Positions 1 through 10,266 of a stretch of DNA of 64,000 nucleotides are shown here, in pieces. The position numbers were made by a program, and so were the translations under genes. The notes beneath the pieces are model-generated. The model did no database searches. It was not told where the DNA came from and saw only the letters and a program-made list of their open reading frames with translations. Numbering within the stretch: the stretch's first letter is position 1; each line of letters opens with the position of its first letter. The stretch comes from Anisus vortex (Eukaryota; Mollusca; Gastropoda; Planorbidae), in NCBI GenBank assembly GCA_949126835.1, contig OX421506.1, positions 15,224,284-15,288,283 on the forward strand, in the 5' to 3' direction.

Positions 1-1848
1 GAGACGATTAGAAACAGCTTTGATAATCATACTACTCCACCCACTGTGGAGAAGTCATTTTCTGGAATTTCTTTGTCAAATTTCCTCCCAGTTTCCGAAG
101 AGCAGTTGAGGCGTCTTATTTCTGTATCTAAACCTACATCCTCAATTGTTGACCCCATTCCAACGAAGATTGTGTTGGACTGCCTTGAAATTCTGCTTCC
201 AGTTTTAGTGCGTATCATAAATGGTAGCCTGGAGTCAGCCACAGTCCCACAAATGTTTAAGACTGCTGTCATCAAGCCTTTATTAAAGAAAAAGGGGCTC
301 GATCCTAGTGACTGCAAGAGTTTTCGGCCAGTATCTAACCTTCCCTATGTATCGAAGCTTCTTGAGAGGGTTGTCTCTCTGCAGCTTTTAAAACATCTAA
401 CCACACATGGCCTGATTGATAAATTTCAATCTGCCTATCGTCCTGGGCATAGCTGTGAGACGGCAATATTACGTGTTATGAATGATGTTCTATGTAGTGC
501 TGACCGTGGTGATCTGACTATCTTAGTTCTGTTGGACCTCAGTGCTGCCTTTGATGTTATCAACCATGACTTACTTTTATCAAGACTTCAATACGAGATG
601 GGCATCACTGATACTGCACTTCATTGGTTTACTTCCTACTTGGCAGACAGGACTCAGAGAGTTTCTATCAATCAGACCTTATCAAAAGCCACTTCTCTCA
701 TCTGTGGCGTACCTCAAGGTTCAGTTTTAGGGCCCATCCTTTTTGCTGTTTACACTAGCCAGCTTGGCAGAATAATTGATAGCCAAGGATTATCTCGCAA
801 ACTATACCCAGCTGTACAAAAGCTTCCATCCTGATCATAATACTTGTGCTGCCGCTGTTAATGCAGTGGAAGAATGCTGTCTAGCGGTGAACGCGTGGAT
901 GACTGCCAACAAAATCAAACTGAATGACGACAAGACTGAGGCAATTATGTGCGGTTCAAACTACAATCTTAGGAAAGTCGATATTCCATCTATTAAAGTA
1001 GGGGCCTCTGATATCTTTTTGTCCAACACTGTCAGAGACCTGGGCTTTATCATTGACAGTAAATTAACAATGGGTCCACACATCAGTACCGTGGTTAGGG
1101 CATGCTCCTTCCATCTTCGTGCCCTGGGTCAGCTGTGACCTCTGATTAATAAAAAAACAGCCAATGCTTTTGCTGTTGCAACAATACAGTCAAGACTAGA
1201 CTATTGTAACAGTTGCCTGTGGGGTTTACCCCAGAAACAACTGGATAGACTTCAGAAAGTTCAAAATACTGCAGCACGCATTGTGTCACGAGTAAAGAAG
1301 CATGACCATATCACTCCAATTCTCAAAGAGCTCCACTGGCTCCCTGTGACGAAGCGCATCGATCATAAGATTATGTCCCTTACCTATGGATGCGTGGAAG
1401 GCACAGCACCTGCATATCTCAAAGAGCTTATACCGAAGCATGTCCCGTTAAGGATGCTGCGATCTTCAACACAATCTCTCCTGGATATTCCAGGTTTGGA
1501 AGGTCACAGAAAAAAGACTCTTGGTGTACGCTCGTTTGAATCTGTGGCGCCTACACTGTGGAATGGCTTACCTGAGACACTGAAAAACTCTGTGTCAAAA
1601 AAAGCATTCAAGAAGAATTTGAAGACTTTTCTTTTCAACTAAGTTGATGAAGTACACATCCATCAGCAAAATACTTGTTTAAAACTATTTTAAAATGTTA
1701 TTGTCGTTTCGTGCCTCCATCGGCCGAAACCTTGTTTAAAACTTTTTTAGAGTGTTATTGTCGTTTCGTTTTTGTGAGCGCGCTGAGCATGCTTGCATTA
1801 GCATGGAGTGAGGCGCGATATAAATGACCAATTATTATTATTATTATA
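1..1848 (+). mobile_element. L2-like non-LTR retrotransposon (LINE), decayed, cut by window start
   Basis: This is the 3' half of a LINE reverse-transcriptase ORF plus its 3' UTR. Positions 46-831 read through RT motifs (FRPVSNLPYVSKLLE, LLDLSAAFDVINH, GVPQGSVLGPILF). A one-base frameshift near 776 moves the continuation into another frame (776-1138), and a third piece (1283-1642) carries the typical C-terminal WNGLPETLK region. The catalytic box, normally ADD before TQLY, reads A-N-Y, so both aspartates are replaced. A stop also lies near 1136. The 3' UTR ends with a GCGC-rich segment at about 1770-1835 and an (ATT)n tail to 1848, as in L2/CR1-type elements. It cannot be functional. Clade assignment (L2 rather than CR1 or Rex) is by family resemblance only. 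Confidence 0.85.
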
Positions 1849-2455
1849 CAACATTACACAAAGTAAACACAAATCACGTGCTTTTTGTCACGTGATTGCA
1901 AACGCCCTATACGTTTTGAAAAACTATAGAAGAATTCTGAGTGAAAAAGTTTAGAAAGAAATTCTTCTAATCTACTATTTCGTTTTAAATGTATACTTGG
2001 ATTGAATCAGTTCTTAAATAAAATAGCTATTAGGCCTAATATAAAATTTAATATGATATACAATTTGATAGTTTCTTTTTTGTGATCGGGATTTTGGTTT
2101 AATAAAGTTCCATTTTTTGGTTTAGTCTAAGACTTAAAATTCATAATAATTCATGCTTAAACTTTAAATTCGAATTATTATGAAATAAATTTACCTGAAT
2201 TGAATTTTGTTTAATCTTCAATGTATTGAATATATTTAATTTAATTTGATAAAAAATATGATAATATTATTATTATTGCGTATTTTATTTTCGTAGTCAA
2301 AGATTTTCATTATATGAATTTTGTTTCTTTGTAAATGTTGTGTGTTATGTTTGATTAGGTATTGTTACAAGTAATATATATTATGGGTCTGAGAATAAAT
2401 GTCCAAATAAGTATTCTCGACTTTTTATTTATTTATTATTCGTGACATATTTTTA
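1849..2455. other. AT-rich intergenic DNA, no feature seen
   Basis: I found no ORF with recognisable similarity, no tandem array and no transposon end here. The sequence is very AT-rich with short homopolymers. Confidence 0.5.
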
Positions 2456-3475
2456 TTAAGGTTATCTTATCTTATCTTATACATTACAGACGCTCCTTCT
2501 ATAAAGAAGATTATTGCGTCCTACGCTCATCCGTGGTCTGAGTCTAGTCCTGCATTTTTATTAATGTTTTAAATGATGTTAAGTTACTGGTTTTCCTGGC
2601 TTGTCCAGGCAACCTATTCCATGCCCGAATGCCACTAGGGAAGAAAGAGCACTTATATTCATTTGTTCTCGCATAAGGGACAAAGAAAGTGTTTTTGTCT
2701 TTTTGTTTATCTGAGCTTTCCAACAAGTTGTTATTGGGTTGTATTTCTAAATTAGAGTGTAATGCCTTGTGTATCATTACTACTTTACTCTTTGCCCTTC
2801 TGTCCTCTAGTGTTTCTAGGTTTAGTGATTTGACTAACTGTGTTACTCTTGTTAATTCGGAATATTGACTGGTTATGAACCTTGCAGCTCTTTTTTGGAT
2901 TTGTTCTAATTTTTAAATGTTTTCTTTAGTTGATGTGTCCCATACAGGTGCTGCTTATTCTAGTATAGGTCTAACTAATGTGAGATAGCATTTTAGTTTT
3001 ATATTCTTATTACATTTGTAAAAGTTCCTTTTTATGAATCCTAATGTTTTATTAAATTTTTTAATTACTTCATCAATATGAGGTTTCCAAGATAACTTGT
3101 CATTTATTATCACTCCTAGATACTTAGCATTGTTAGTTTGAGTTAGTTCTTTACCATGAATGAAGTAGTTTGCTAATATTTGTTTCTTTTTTTTTGATAC
3201 CCTTATTAGTTGGCATTTTTCTGGGTGAAAAGACATACTCCAGTTGGATTCCCATTTTTGTAGTTCATCTAGGTCTTTTTGTAGAAGTTCACTATCTTAT
3301 CCTGTCTTTATTGTTCTATAAATCATCTGCAAATAATCTTACTTTTGTTCCTGTGTTGATGCAATTTGGCAGATCATTAATATAAATTAGAAATAGTAGG
3401 GGTCCTAGAACAGTTCCTTGTGAAACTCCTGAGTTTACAGTAACCAGTTATTGGTGATGACTTAGAGCCATTTAT
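2456..3475 (-). mobile_element. CR1/jockey-like LINE 3' fragment
   Basis: Read on the minus strand from about 3465 down, the sequence gives RT motifs [25 protein letters not shown], then LFADD followed at once by a stop, then a frame (3236-2955) with NAKYLGVIINDKLSWKPHI, then 2777-2544 with the C-terminal FFPSGIRAWNRLP motif. The 3' end is a short (ATAAG)n tail at about 2463-2480. The element is 5'-truncated and broken by several stops. Related 3' fragments lie at 7694-7775, 20676-20860, 42195-42545 and 57520-57672, so this is a multicopy family in this genome. Confidence 0.8.
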
Positions 3476-4221
3476 TACCACAGTTTGTTCTCTGCCTATA
3501 AGAAAGGTTAGTACCTATTACAACATGTTTTATTTAACAAATCGATATATATCACAGTAATCATGTATTTTATTATCTCTCATGTAATTTACAAGCTTAA
3601 AAATGAGAGGTGAAGGAGCTTCATAAGTGAAATAGCCTAGGGCCTCTTTTCATCTAAATCCGGCCCTGTGTGGCATATATATTCCAATCCTGTTTGGTGG
3701 ATGACCTCTTCGATGCCGACCCTCACATTATATCTGCGTATATTTACCGACGTAGGTAAAATTTATCTTGCAGGGAATCAGTCTCCTTCTAAGTTCTTGA
3801 CTTTTTGGATCTCTTGCAAGGATTTAGAGCAGTTCTTTACTAATGTACTGTAACTTTTGAACACGTTTTCCAATCACCCTTTTCTTTTGCAATATGGAGG
3901 ATATAGCCTACATGTCAAGCAGGCTGGTGGCTTTGTTAGATATGGAATGACATTCAATATAATTTTTATTAATATCTTTTATATATATATACAATATTGT
4001 ATGTTAATTTATTATGACATTTGTAACTTTCACAAGATTGTATGTTAATTTTTTATGAAATTTGTAATTTTCACAAGTATACAGGTTTTTATTTTGATAT
4101 TTTTGAATTCTATATTGTGTACTATTGTAAAAAATAAATACATTGTGAAATGATTTTAAATGTCTTTAGATTGATTATTTAAGCATAGCATAAAACTATT
4201 ATACCAAAGTTTTTATTTATA
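3476..4221. other. Intergenic, with one small hAT-type end
   Basis: Mostly AT-rich sequence without recognisable coding content. At about 3650-3668 there is a CTAAATCCGGCCCTG end resembling the terminal repeat of the small hAT-like element at 47664-47935; no partner end was found nearby. Confidence 0.4.
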
Positions 4222-5551
4222 GAACCTATTCAACCGTACTATCAGCCTCATCAGCCATCCCAGCAAAGTCCTCTTGAAAATAATACTTAACAGGTTAAAA
4301 CCTCAAGCTGAACAAATCATAGCCGAAGAACAAGCAGGTTTCAGGGCAGGGCGAAGTACCACCGAACAAATCTTTAACCTGAGACTAATATGTGAGAAAT
4401 ACCTACAGCACCAACAACACCTATACCATGTGTTCGTAGACTATAAGAAAGTGTTTGACAGAGTCTGGCATGAAGCGCTGTGGGCAACCATGAGAGCATA
4501 TAACATCACCCCCAACACTATTGCAGTCATTAAAAGTCTGTATGACAATGCTACCAGTGCACTCCTCCACAACGATGTCACTGGCAAATGGTTCAAAACA
4601 ACCATTGGCGTGCGTCAAGGGTGCCTACTCTCTCCGACACTCTTCAACATTTATCTGGAAAGGATCATGACCGATGCACTGGAAGACCATGTCGGGACAG
4701 TCAGCATCGGTGGGAGACAAGTCACCAATCTTCGCTTTGCAGATGACATAGATGGCTTAGCTGGCAGTGAAGATGAACTGAGGGAGTTAACAGCCAAACT
4801 GGAGATAACATCATTAGCGTATGGCATGGAAATAAACGCTGAAAAGACCAAAGTTATGGCAAACATGGAATTTGAATCCGAAATACAAGTGGGCGGTCAG
4901 AGGCTCGAGAAAGTCTCCTCCTTCAAATATCTGGGATCCATAATATCTGATGTAGGATCCAAGCCGGAAATTCTTGCAAGAATAGCCCAAACAACTGCTG
5001 CACTTTGCAAGCTAAAAAACATCTGGCGAAGCAAGACAATCTCACTTTACTCAAAGATTCGACTGATGCGCTCCCTGGCGATGGCAGTTTTTATGTACGG
5101 CTGTGAAACTTGGACACTTACAGCAGATCTCCAGAAAAGAATCAAAGCCATGGAAATGAGATGCCTACGTAAAATTTTTAACATCTCCTACAAAGATCGA
5201 GTTACAAATGAGGCTGTCCGCGAGCGAATCACCTACGTCATCGGCCCTCATGAGGATCTACTCAGTGCCATTAAATCCAGAAAACTTCGATGGTATGGGC
5301 ATGTGGCAAGATCCGAAGGCCTGGCGAAAACCATCCTGCAGGGCACAGTGCGAGATGGAAGAAAGAGAGGCAGGCAGAAGAGACGATGGGATGATGACAT
5401 CAAGGAGTGGACCGGCTTGTGTCTTGCAGACTCCCAGAGGGCGGCGCAGGACCGAGACAAATGGCGCAAAATTATGCAACTGTCAAAAAATGGTGCCCCA
5501 ACGACCCTCGCTCGGGTTATGGGATAGAAGAAGAGAAGAAGAAGAAGATTC
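4222..5551 (+). mobile_element. RTE-like LINE, 5'-truncated, RT reading frame open
   Basis: A single open frame runs from about 4222 to the stop at 5525-5527; the first methionine is not the true start because the RT domain is entered mid-way. Motifs in order: a TISLISHPSKVLLK-type entry, EEQAGFRAGRSTTEQIF, FVDYKKVFDRVWH, GVRQGCLLSPTLFNIYLE, an intact catalytic FADD (near 4736-4747), SFKYLGSIIS, YGCETWTLT and the C-terminal WYGHVAR, RGRQKRRWDDDIKEW block. The apurinic endonuclease domain expected upstream is missing. A (GAA)n tail follows at 5528-5549. The RT could be translated, but without endonuclease the copy is not autonomous. Decayed relatives lie at 6310-6735, 33390-33540 and 44625-44985. 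Confidence 0.85.
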
Positions 5552-5761
5552 AACTAGTGAAGCAGTAATTTAATATTGTTAATATAGGTCAAATGATCTG
5601 TATTTAATGATTTATTTCAACTGCAAGTGGTGAAATCACATTTACGAACTTTTCAACAGCATTGAACCGTAACAGAAAGGACTTTGACCTGGACATGCTT
5701 GTCAGTTGTGACAAAGAATTTGGGGTTGGTGGGGTCTGTTACATACAGGGCGAGTGGTATG

Positions 5762-6298
5762 TCATTTTGGGATAGACCGCAGAAGTGAGACGGAAACAGA
5801 AAAGAAGAGGAGAGACGTGAGAAAGAAGAGACGGGAGAGAGAGAAGTGAGACAAAAAAGAAGAAAGACAGAAGAGAAAAAAGACAGAAGAGAAAAGACAG
5901 AAGAGAAGAAAGACAGAAGAGAAGAAAGACAAAATAGAAGAAAGAGCAAATTGAGACAGAAGAAAAGAAAGACAGAAGAGAAAAAAGACAGAAGAGAATA
6001 AAGACAGAAGAGAAGTGAGACAAAAGATAAGAGAGTAAGTTAGAGAGAAGAAAAGTGAGATAGAAGAGAAGAAATACAGAAGTGAAGAAAGACAAAAGAT
6101 AAGAAAGAGCAAATTGAGACAGAAGAGATGAAAGACTCACGAGAATAAAGACAAAAGAGAAGTGATACAAAAGATAAGAGAAAAAGAGAAGAAGAACAAA
6201 AGAGAAGAAAGAAGAGAAGAAACAAACATGAGAATAAAGACAAAAGAGAAGTGAGACAAAAGATAAGAGAAAAAGTAAGAGAGAAGAAAAGTGCGTCG
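5762..6298. repeat. Purine-rich degenerate tandem repeat
   Basis: About 540 bp whose + strand is overwhelmingly A and G, built from degenerate 15-20 bp units such as GACAGAAGAGAAGAAA. The complementary strand is TTCTC-rich, which creates long artificial Leu/Ser/Phe reading frames that are not genes. Strong strand asymmetry of this kind can form triplex (H-DNA) structures. Confidence 0.85.
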
Positions 6299-6309
6299 GT
6301 CTTCTTGAA

Positions 6310-6735
6310 TTGATGCGAGGCTTGGACACTCACTGCAGACCTCCAAAGAAGAATTAGTGCGCTAGAGATGAGATGCTACCGCAAGATATTGAACATATCC
6401 TATACAGAGCATATCACAAGCGGTGGTCCGCAATGAAATAGCTGCTGTCATCGGCCCATACGAGGACCGTCTCACCTCAATTAAGAAGAAAAAACTGAGA
6501 TCGTTTAGACACGTAGCAAGATCTGGAGGTCTTTCAAAGACTATAATGCAGGGCACAGTCCAGGGAGGAAGAAAAAGAGGCAGGCAAAAGAAGAGATGGG
6601 AAGACAACATCAAGGAGTGAACCGGCCTGTCGTTCATCGACTCCCAAAGGGCATCACAGGACCGGAAAAAATGGCAAGAGATTGTTAACAGCAAACGATC
6701 CACCCACCGGTTAAGGGATAGGTGAGGTGATGTGA
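6310..6735 (+). mobile_element. RTE-like LINE C-terminal fragment
   Basis: This is the 3' end of an RT of the same family as the copy at 4222-5551: EAWTLT, ALEMRCYRKI, IGPYEDRLTSIK, SKTIMQGTV, GRKRGRQKKRWEDNIKE, followed by an in-frame stop where the relative continues. Frameshifts separate the pieces. It begins directly at the edge of the purine-rich array and ends near the RLRDR-type terminus at about 6724. It is dead by truncation. Confidence 0.8.
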
Positions 6736-7693
6736 TCAAAATATAAATTAAATATAAACTCAGTTTACAAAGACAGGGAGACATGGGTTCGGTTTTTTTT
6801 TAATTCTGATAAAAATGCCAATTTTAAATGTTGAACAAAACTTTTGAAATTTACAAAAAAATTTGGTCGTGTATATATATTTTAGAGACTATATATTACA
6901 ACAACAAAACACGGGTCTATTGGTAGTTCGACTTTAGGCCTAGGTCCTAATAGGCCTATTCAACCTATTTCAATTATTTTGTTTAAAGCGTCTTAAATTA
7001 GATATAGATTCTATATGGTTTATTAGTCCTACCGTTTATATTTTGAATAACTTATATAAACGGAGGGAGTGGGCATCAAAATGTTTTTAGTGCTTTAGTG
7101 CTTTAGTGCTTTAGTGCTTTAGTGCTTTAGTCTAGAGTCTAGGGCATATAGGATCACAACATTTTTACGCTCACCGCCCCCCCCCCCCCAACTTTTTGTT
7201 GCGCCCATCTTCCCACCCCTCTGGACAATAGTTTCCGCAATTTTTTGAGGGGGCGACTAGAATTTGTGTGTGATTTAAAAACAAAACTGTAAAGTCTTTC
7301 AAATTCAGGGCCCTCGAGAGAAAAAAAAGATGCCGGTACGAGATCTTTTCAAGGCACCCACCCCCGCCCCACTTTTTTTTCTAGCTCTGGTCATATCTAA
7401 ATGATTTATTTGTATTACATACGTTTGAAAAATCGGGAATCTTTTTAAAAGGTCTGTGGGTCATTTTGTGAAACTGTCATAAGTGTTGCCATTTACCATT
7501 AGAGTGTAATCATTTCAATCACAGCCTTACAGATCTATTACAAAAATACTTTAATCAAGTACATATAGAGTCTAGTTCTTAGTTTAAATGATTGTAATTG
7601 TTCCTCTGATTCAGTAGGCCTATTGATCTTGCAAATAATATTACAAAGATGTGTAAAATGGGAAAAGTGACTCTCACTGTTGATTGATAATTT
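6736..7693. other. Intergenic, with short simple repeats
   Basis: Holds a five-fold run of an 8-bp unit (GTGCTTTA) at about 7088-7132 and a C-rich stretch at about 7177-7190. No coding sequence was recognised. Confidence 0.5.
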
Positions 7694-7775
7694 ATGTCCT
7701 CTAGTGTTTCTAGGTTTAGTGATTTGACTATTGGTGTTACTCTTGTCATTTGTAAATATTCACCAGTAATGTATG
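7694..7775 (-). mobile_element. CR1-like LINE fragment
   Basis: About 80 bp closely matching 2800-2885 of the CR1-like copy; the minus strand encodes LVKSLNLETLED. It is too short to carry function. Confidence 0.65.
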
Positions 7776-8205
7776 TTGTGTAGTCAAATGTAAGGTTAGA
7801 TCTGCTGTGGCAATACAGTTGACACATAATTGTACAGACTCTTCCCAAAATACATTTTGTTAAATGACAAAAAAAAAGTGTTTTTAATGTTCAATACATT
7901 TGTCTAAAATTATGATACCTTCAATCTCACCTCAAGCGCACAGGAAATCATTAAAGTGTAAAAGGATCAACTAACTGGCTTTGACTGCCATACTAGTATG
8001 CAGCGACATAGAGTAGGCCTATTTAGGCCTTGGCTACTAAGCTAACAGGGAGAACTGTAAGCCTGTAAGGCTCAAAGGTCTATATTTGTAGGCTGTCTCT
8101 GGAGAAAAATAATAAAAAAGATATCCTAAATGCTATTGAAAATAATTAGGCCCTATATTACAACTAGGGGCTTCTTTGCATATTTAACTATATCTTCAAG
8201 TACAC

Positions 8206-9060
8206 CAGGGGTCGGCAACCTAAGGAACGCTTGCCAGACTTGGCACGCAGAACGATTTTCAGTGGCACGCGAGAGATTTTTGTGAAATCAACGTATGTCA
8301 GCGTAAATAGTGGGTGCTGCATGGCGAACTACATGGGAATCACACTGGACGTCAGGAATATAGGTTTGTAAAGCTCCCATCATTAGACGTGCGATCTGTG
8401 ATTGAATCTATCGTTAAGATAGTCAATTGTATAGTTTTTCAAGTCTCTTCTAGAAGAAAATCTTACGGAGTTTAGGTAAAGTCTTGGATAGATTCGTTTC
8501 TTGTCTGGAAGCAATTAAAATGTATAGTGAGTTAAACGTCCATCAAGACTGGGTCCAAAGGCACTTGAAGTGTTGGGCCTGTGGAATGGATTTGCATTGA
8601 AACTGGACATATCTTTCCGTGAAATCAATTTCAAAACCTTTAACTCTTTCCCTAATTTAAGGAAAATTAAGATAAATTAGCATTTTCAGAAGAACACTAG
8701 TTATATTAAAACAATTAACTCTTTTAGTATAATAGCATCAAATTTGGAGAATTTATTTGAAGGGAGATAATTAACCCTTTTTCTTTACATTAATATTTCT
8801 AATATAGGCCTTTGTTTCTTTTTTGTTTCGTTTTAGAAAAATAAATGGCTTACAAGTCTAAAATGATCAAATTACACAAGATAGTTAAAAATTATATAAA
8901 TATTCAATTAATTAATTATATAAATATAAAACCTTAAAGAATGTAGCCTATATGTACATTTAAAAACATTATAATAACTACCCAGTTTGTATGATTACTT
9001 CGTATCCCTTCTAATTTACATTAATGGTTACATTTCGCTCTGCTAACGTAAAATTATTCC
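8206..9060. mobile_element. Decayed hAT-like element, right end not found
   Basis: It starts with the terminal motif CAGGGGTCGGCAACCT followed by a TTGGCACGC-rich subterminal region, the same as the left end of the element at 57674. Internal stretches (for example the GCATTGAAACTGGACATAT region near 8590) are collinear with that element to about 9060, after which similarity is lost. No transposase frame survives. Confidence 0.65.
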
Positions 9061-9648
9061 ATTTGGGTTAAAATAAAATGTCTTTTATCTCCAATGTTGT
9101 CATTTGTTAATACAGAAATGTATTTTATAGTAGAAGTGTGTGTGCGTGTATGGGGATATATTCATACCCATTGTTTTCTTGTAGTTAACATACTTGTACT
9201 AAAGCCAATGTGTATTTATACGGAAAATATGCCTTAACAGCAGAAATCCGCCGTCACGGTCCACCTAGTTTACTTGTACAGAGCAATGAGACGGGAGACC
9301 CGTCCTCCCCTGCCTCTAATAATTAAAGCTTGTTTTGAATACTATAATGTTAAATTTATATAACGAAATAATAATAATTAGTCAGAAAGATTTGTTATAT
9401 TACTAAACAGAACCTGTTTGGCATCACTTATAAGAAGGTCAAAGTTTGGCACTAGCACCAACATGACATCCCTCCTACCAACGTAGTTTACTGATCTGAT
9501 TCTGCTTTAAATGTGGAAAAAAATTAATTAATTAAAGGGCGATAATTAACCCGTTTCACAATTTTCTTTATAACTGGATGAGTCCACGCTACCAAACAAT
9601 CAAGTTTTACTTTTAGCTTACGTTTTGTTTTTTAGTAAAGGGATTGGT
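9061..9648. other. Intergenic, AT-rich, no feature seen
   Basis: No coding sequence, tandem array or clear transposon end was seen. It may include the eroded right part of the preceding hAT-like element. Confidence 0.4.
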
Positions 9649-9721
9649 CGGTGGCAGGAATAGAATCCGCGCCGTGTCGGTTGACAGTCCGGTGAACCAA
9701 CCACAGCAGCAGCCGGCCGCA
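9649..9721 (-). mobile_element. tRNA-derived SINE head fragment
   Basis: The reverse complement matches the tRNA-like head of the SINEs at 37919-38180 and 46860-47040 (GCCGGCTG..., a CTGTCAAC block and a degenerate B box). Only the head remains. Confidence 0.6.
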
Positions 9722-9939
9722 CACCATAGGCCTACTAACCTACTTGCCTAATACTGACCCCAACTTCTTGGAAAGTCATTGCGATTCCTATTTCCTTTTA
9801 GTATAATAATATGTAGGCCTACAGATATTTAGCAGCACTTTCTTTTACATCACATTTCATCCAAAAACTAATCGATTCAAATAGCTGAGGTGTTCAAATT
9901 AGGTATAGGCCTATCAGGTAGGCCTACGTTTGTACCGCC

Positions 9940-10266
9940 CACTTGCCATTCACCGCCACCCAATCGCCCCCTGGAACGTCAGCGCCCACTCCCCCCTCCC
10001 CCCAAAGCCTACTACCGCCCCCGGGGGCGATAACGCCCTCGTTGAGAACCTATGAGTCTAGGGCCTAGGGTCCATCGGGTTCTTGTGTGTGTCATGTCAT
10101 GCATTCGTGCAACAGGCTTTTACTTTTCAATCGTTAATTTTGTATATATGTCAGTGTATTTACGAAAACAAAAGTTCAGCTTCGGATGTGTATAACCATC
10201 GACTTCCGTTTTCTCACCGTGTGTAAACTGTGGTGAAATCGAAATTTGTATTTATACTTTTCATAA
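9940..10266. other. C-rich repeat debris and 5' flank of ZC3H15
   Basis: Positions 9940-10050 are C-rich and end in GAACC-type sequence resembling a degraded hAT terminal repeat. The remainder to 10266 is the upstream flank and probable 5' UTR of the ZC3H15 gene. No TATA box or transcription start can be assigned with confidence. Confidence 0.4.

Noticed and set aside
5653..6346. Leu/Ser/Phe-rich minus-strand reading frames up to 196 codons
   Set aside because: Complement of the GA-rich repeat; no domain, and overlapping frames are equally open.
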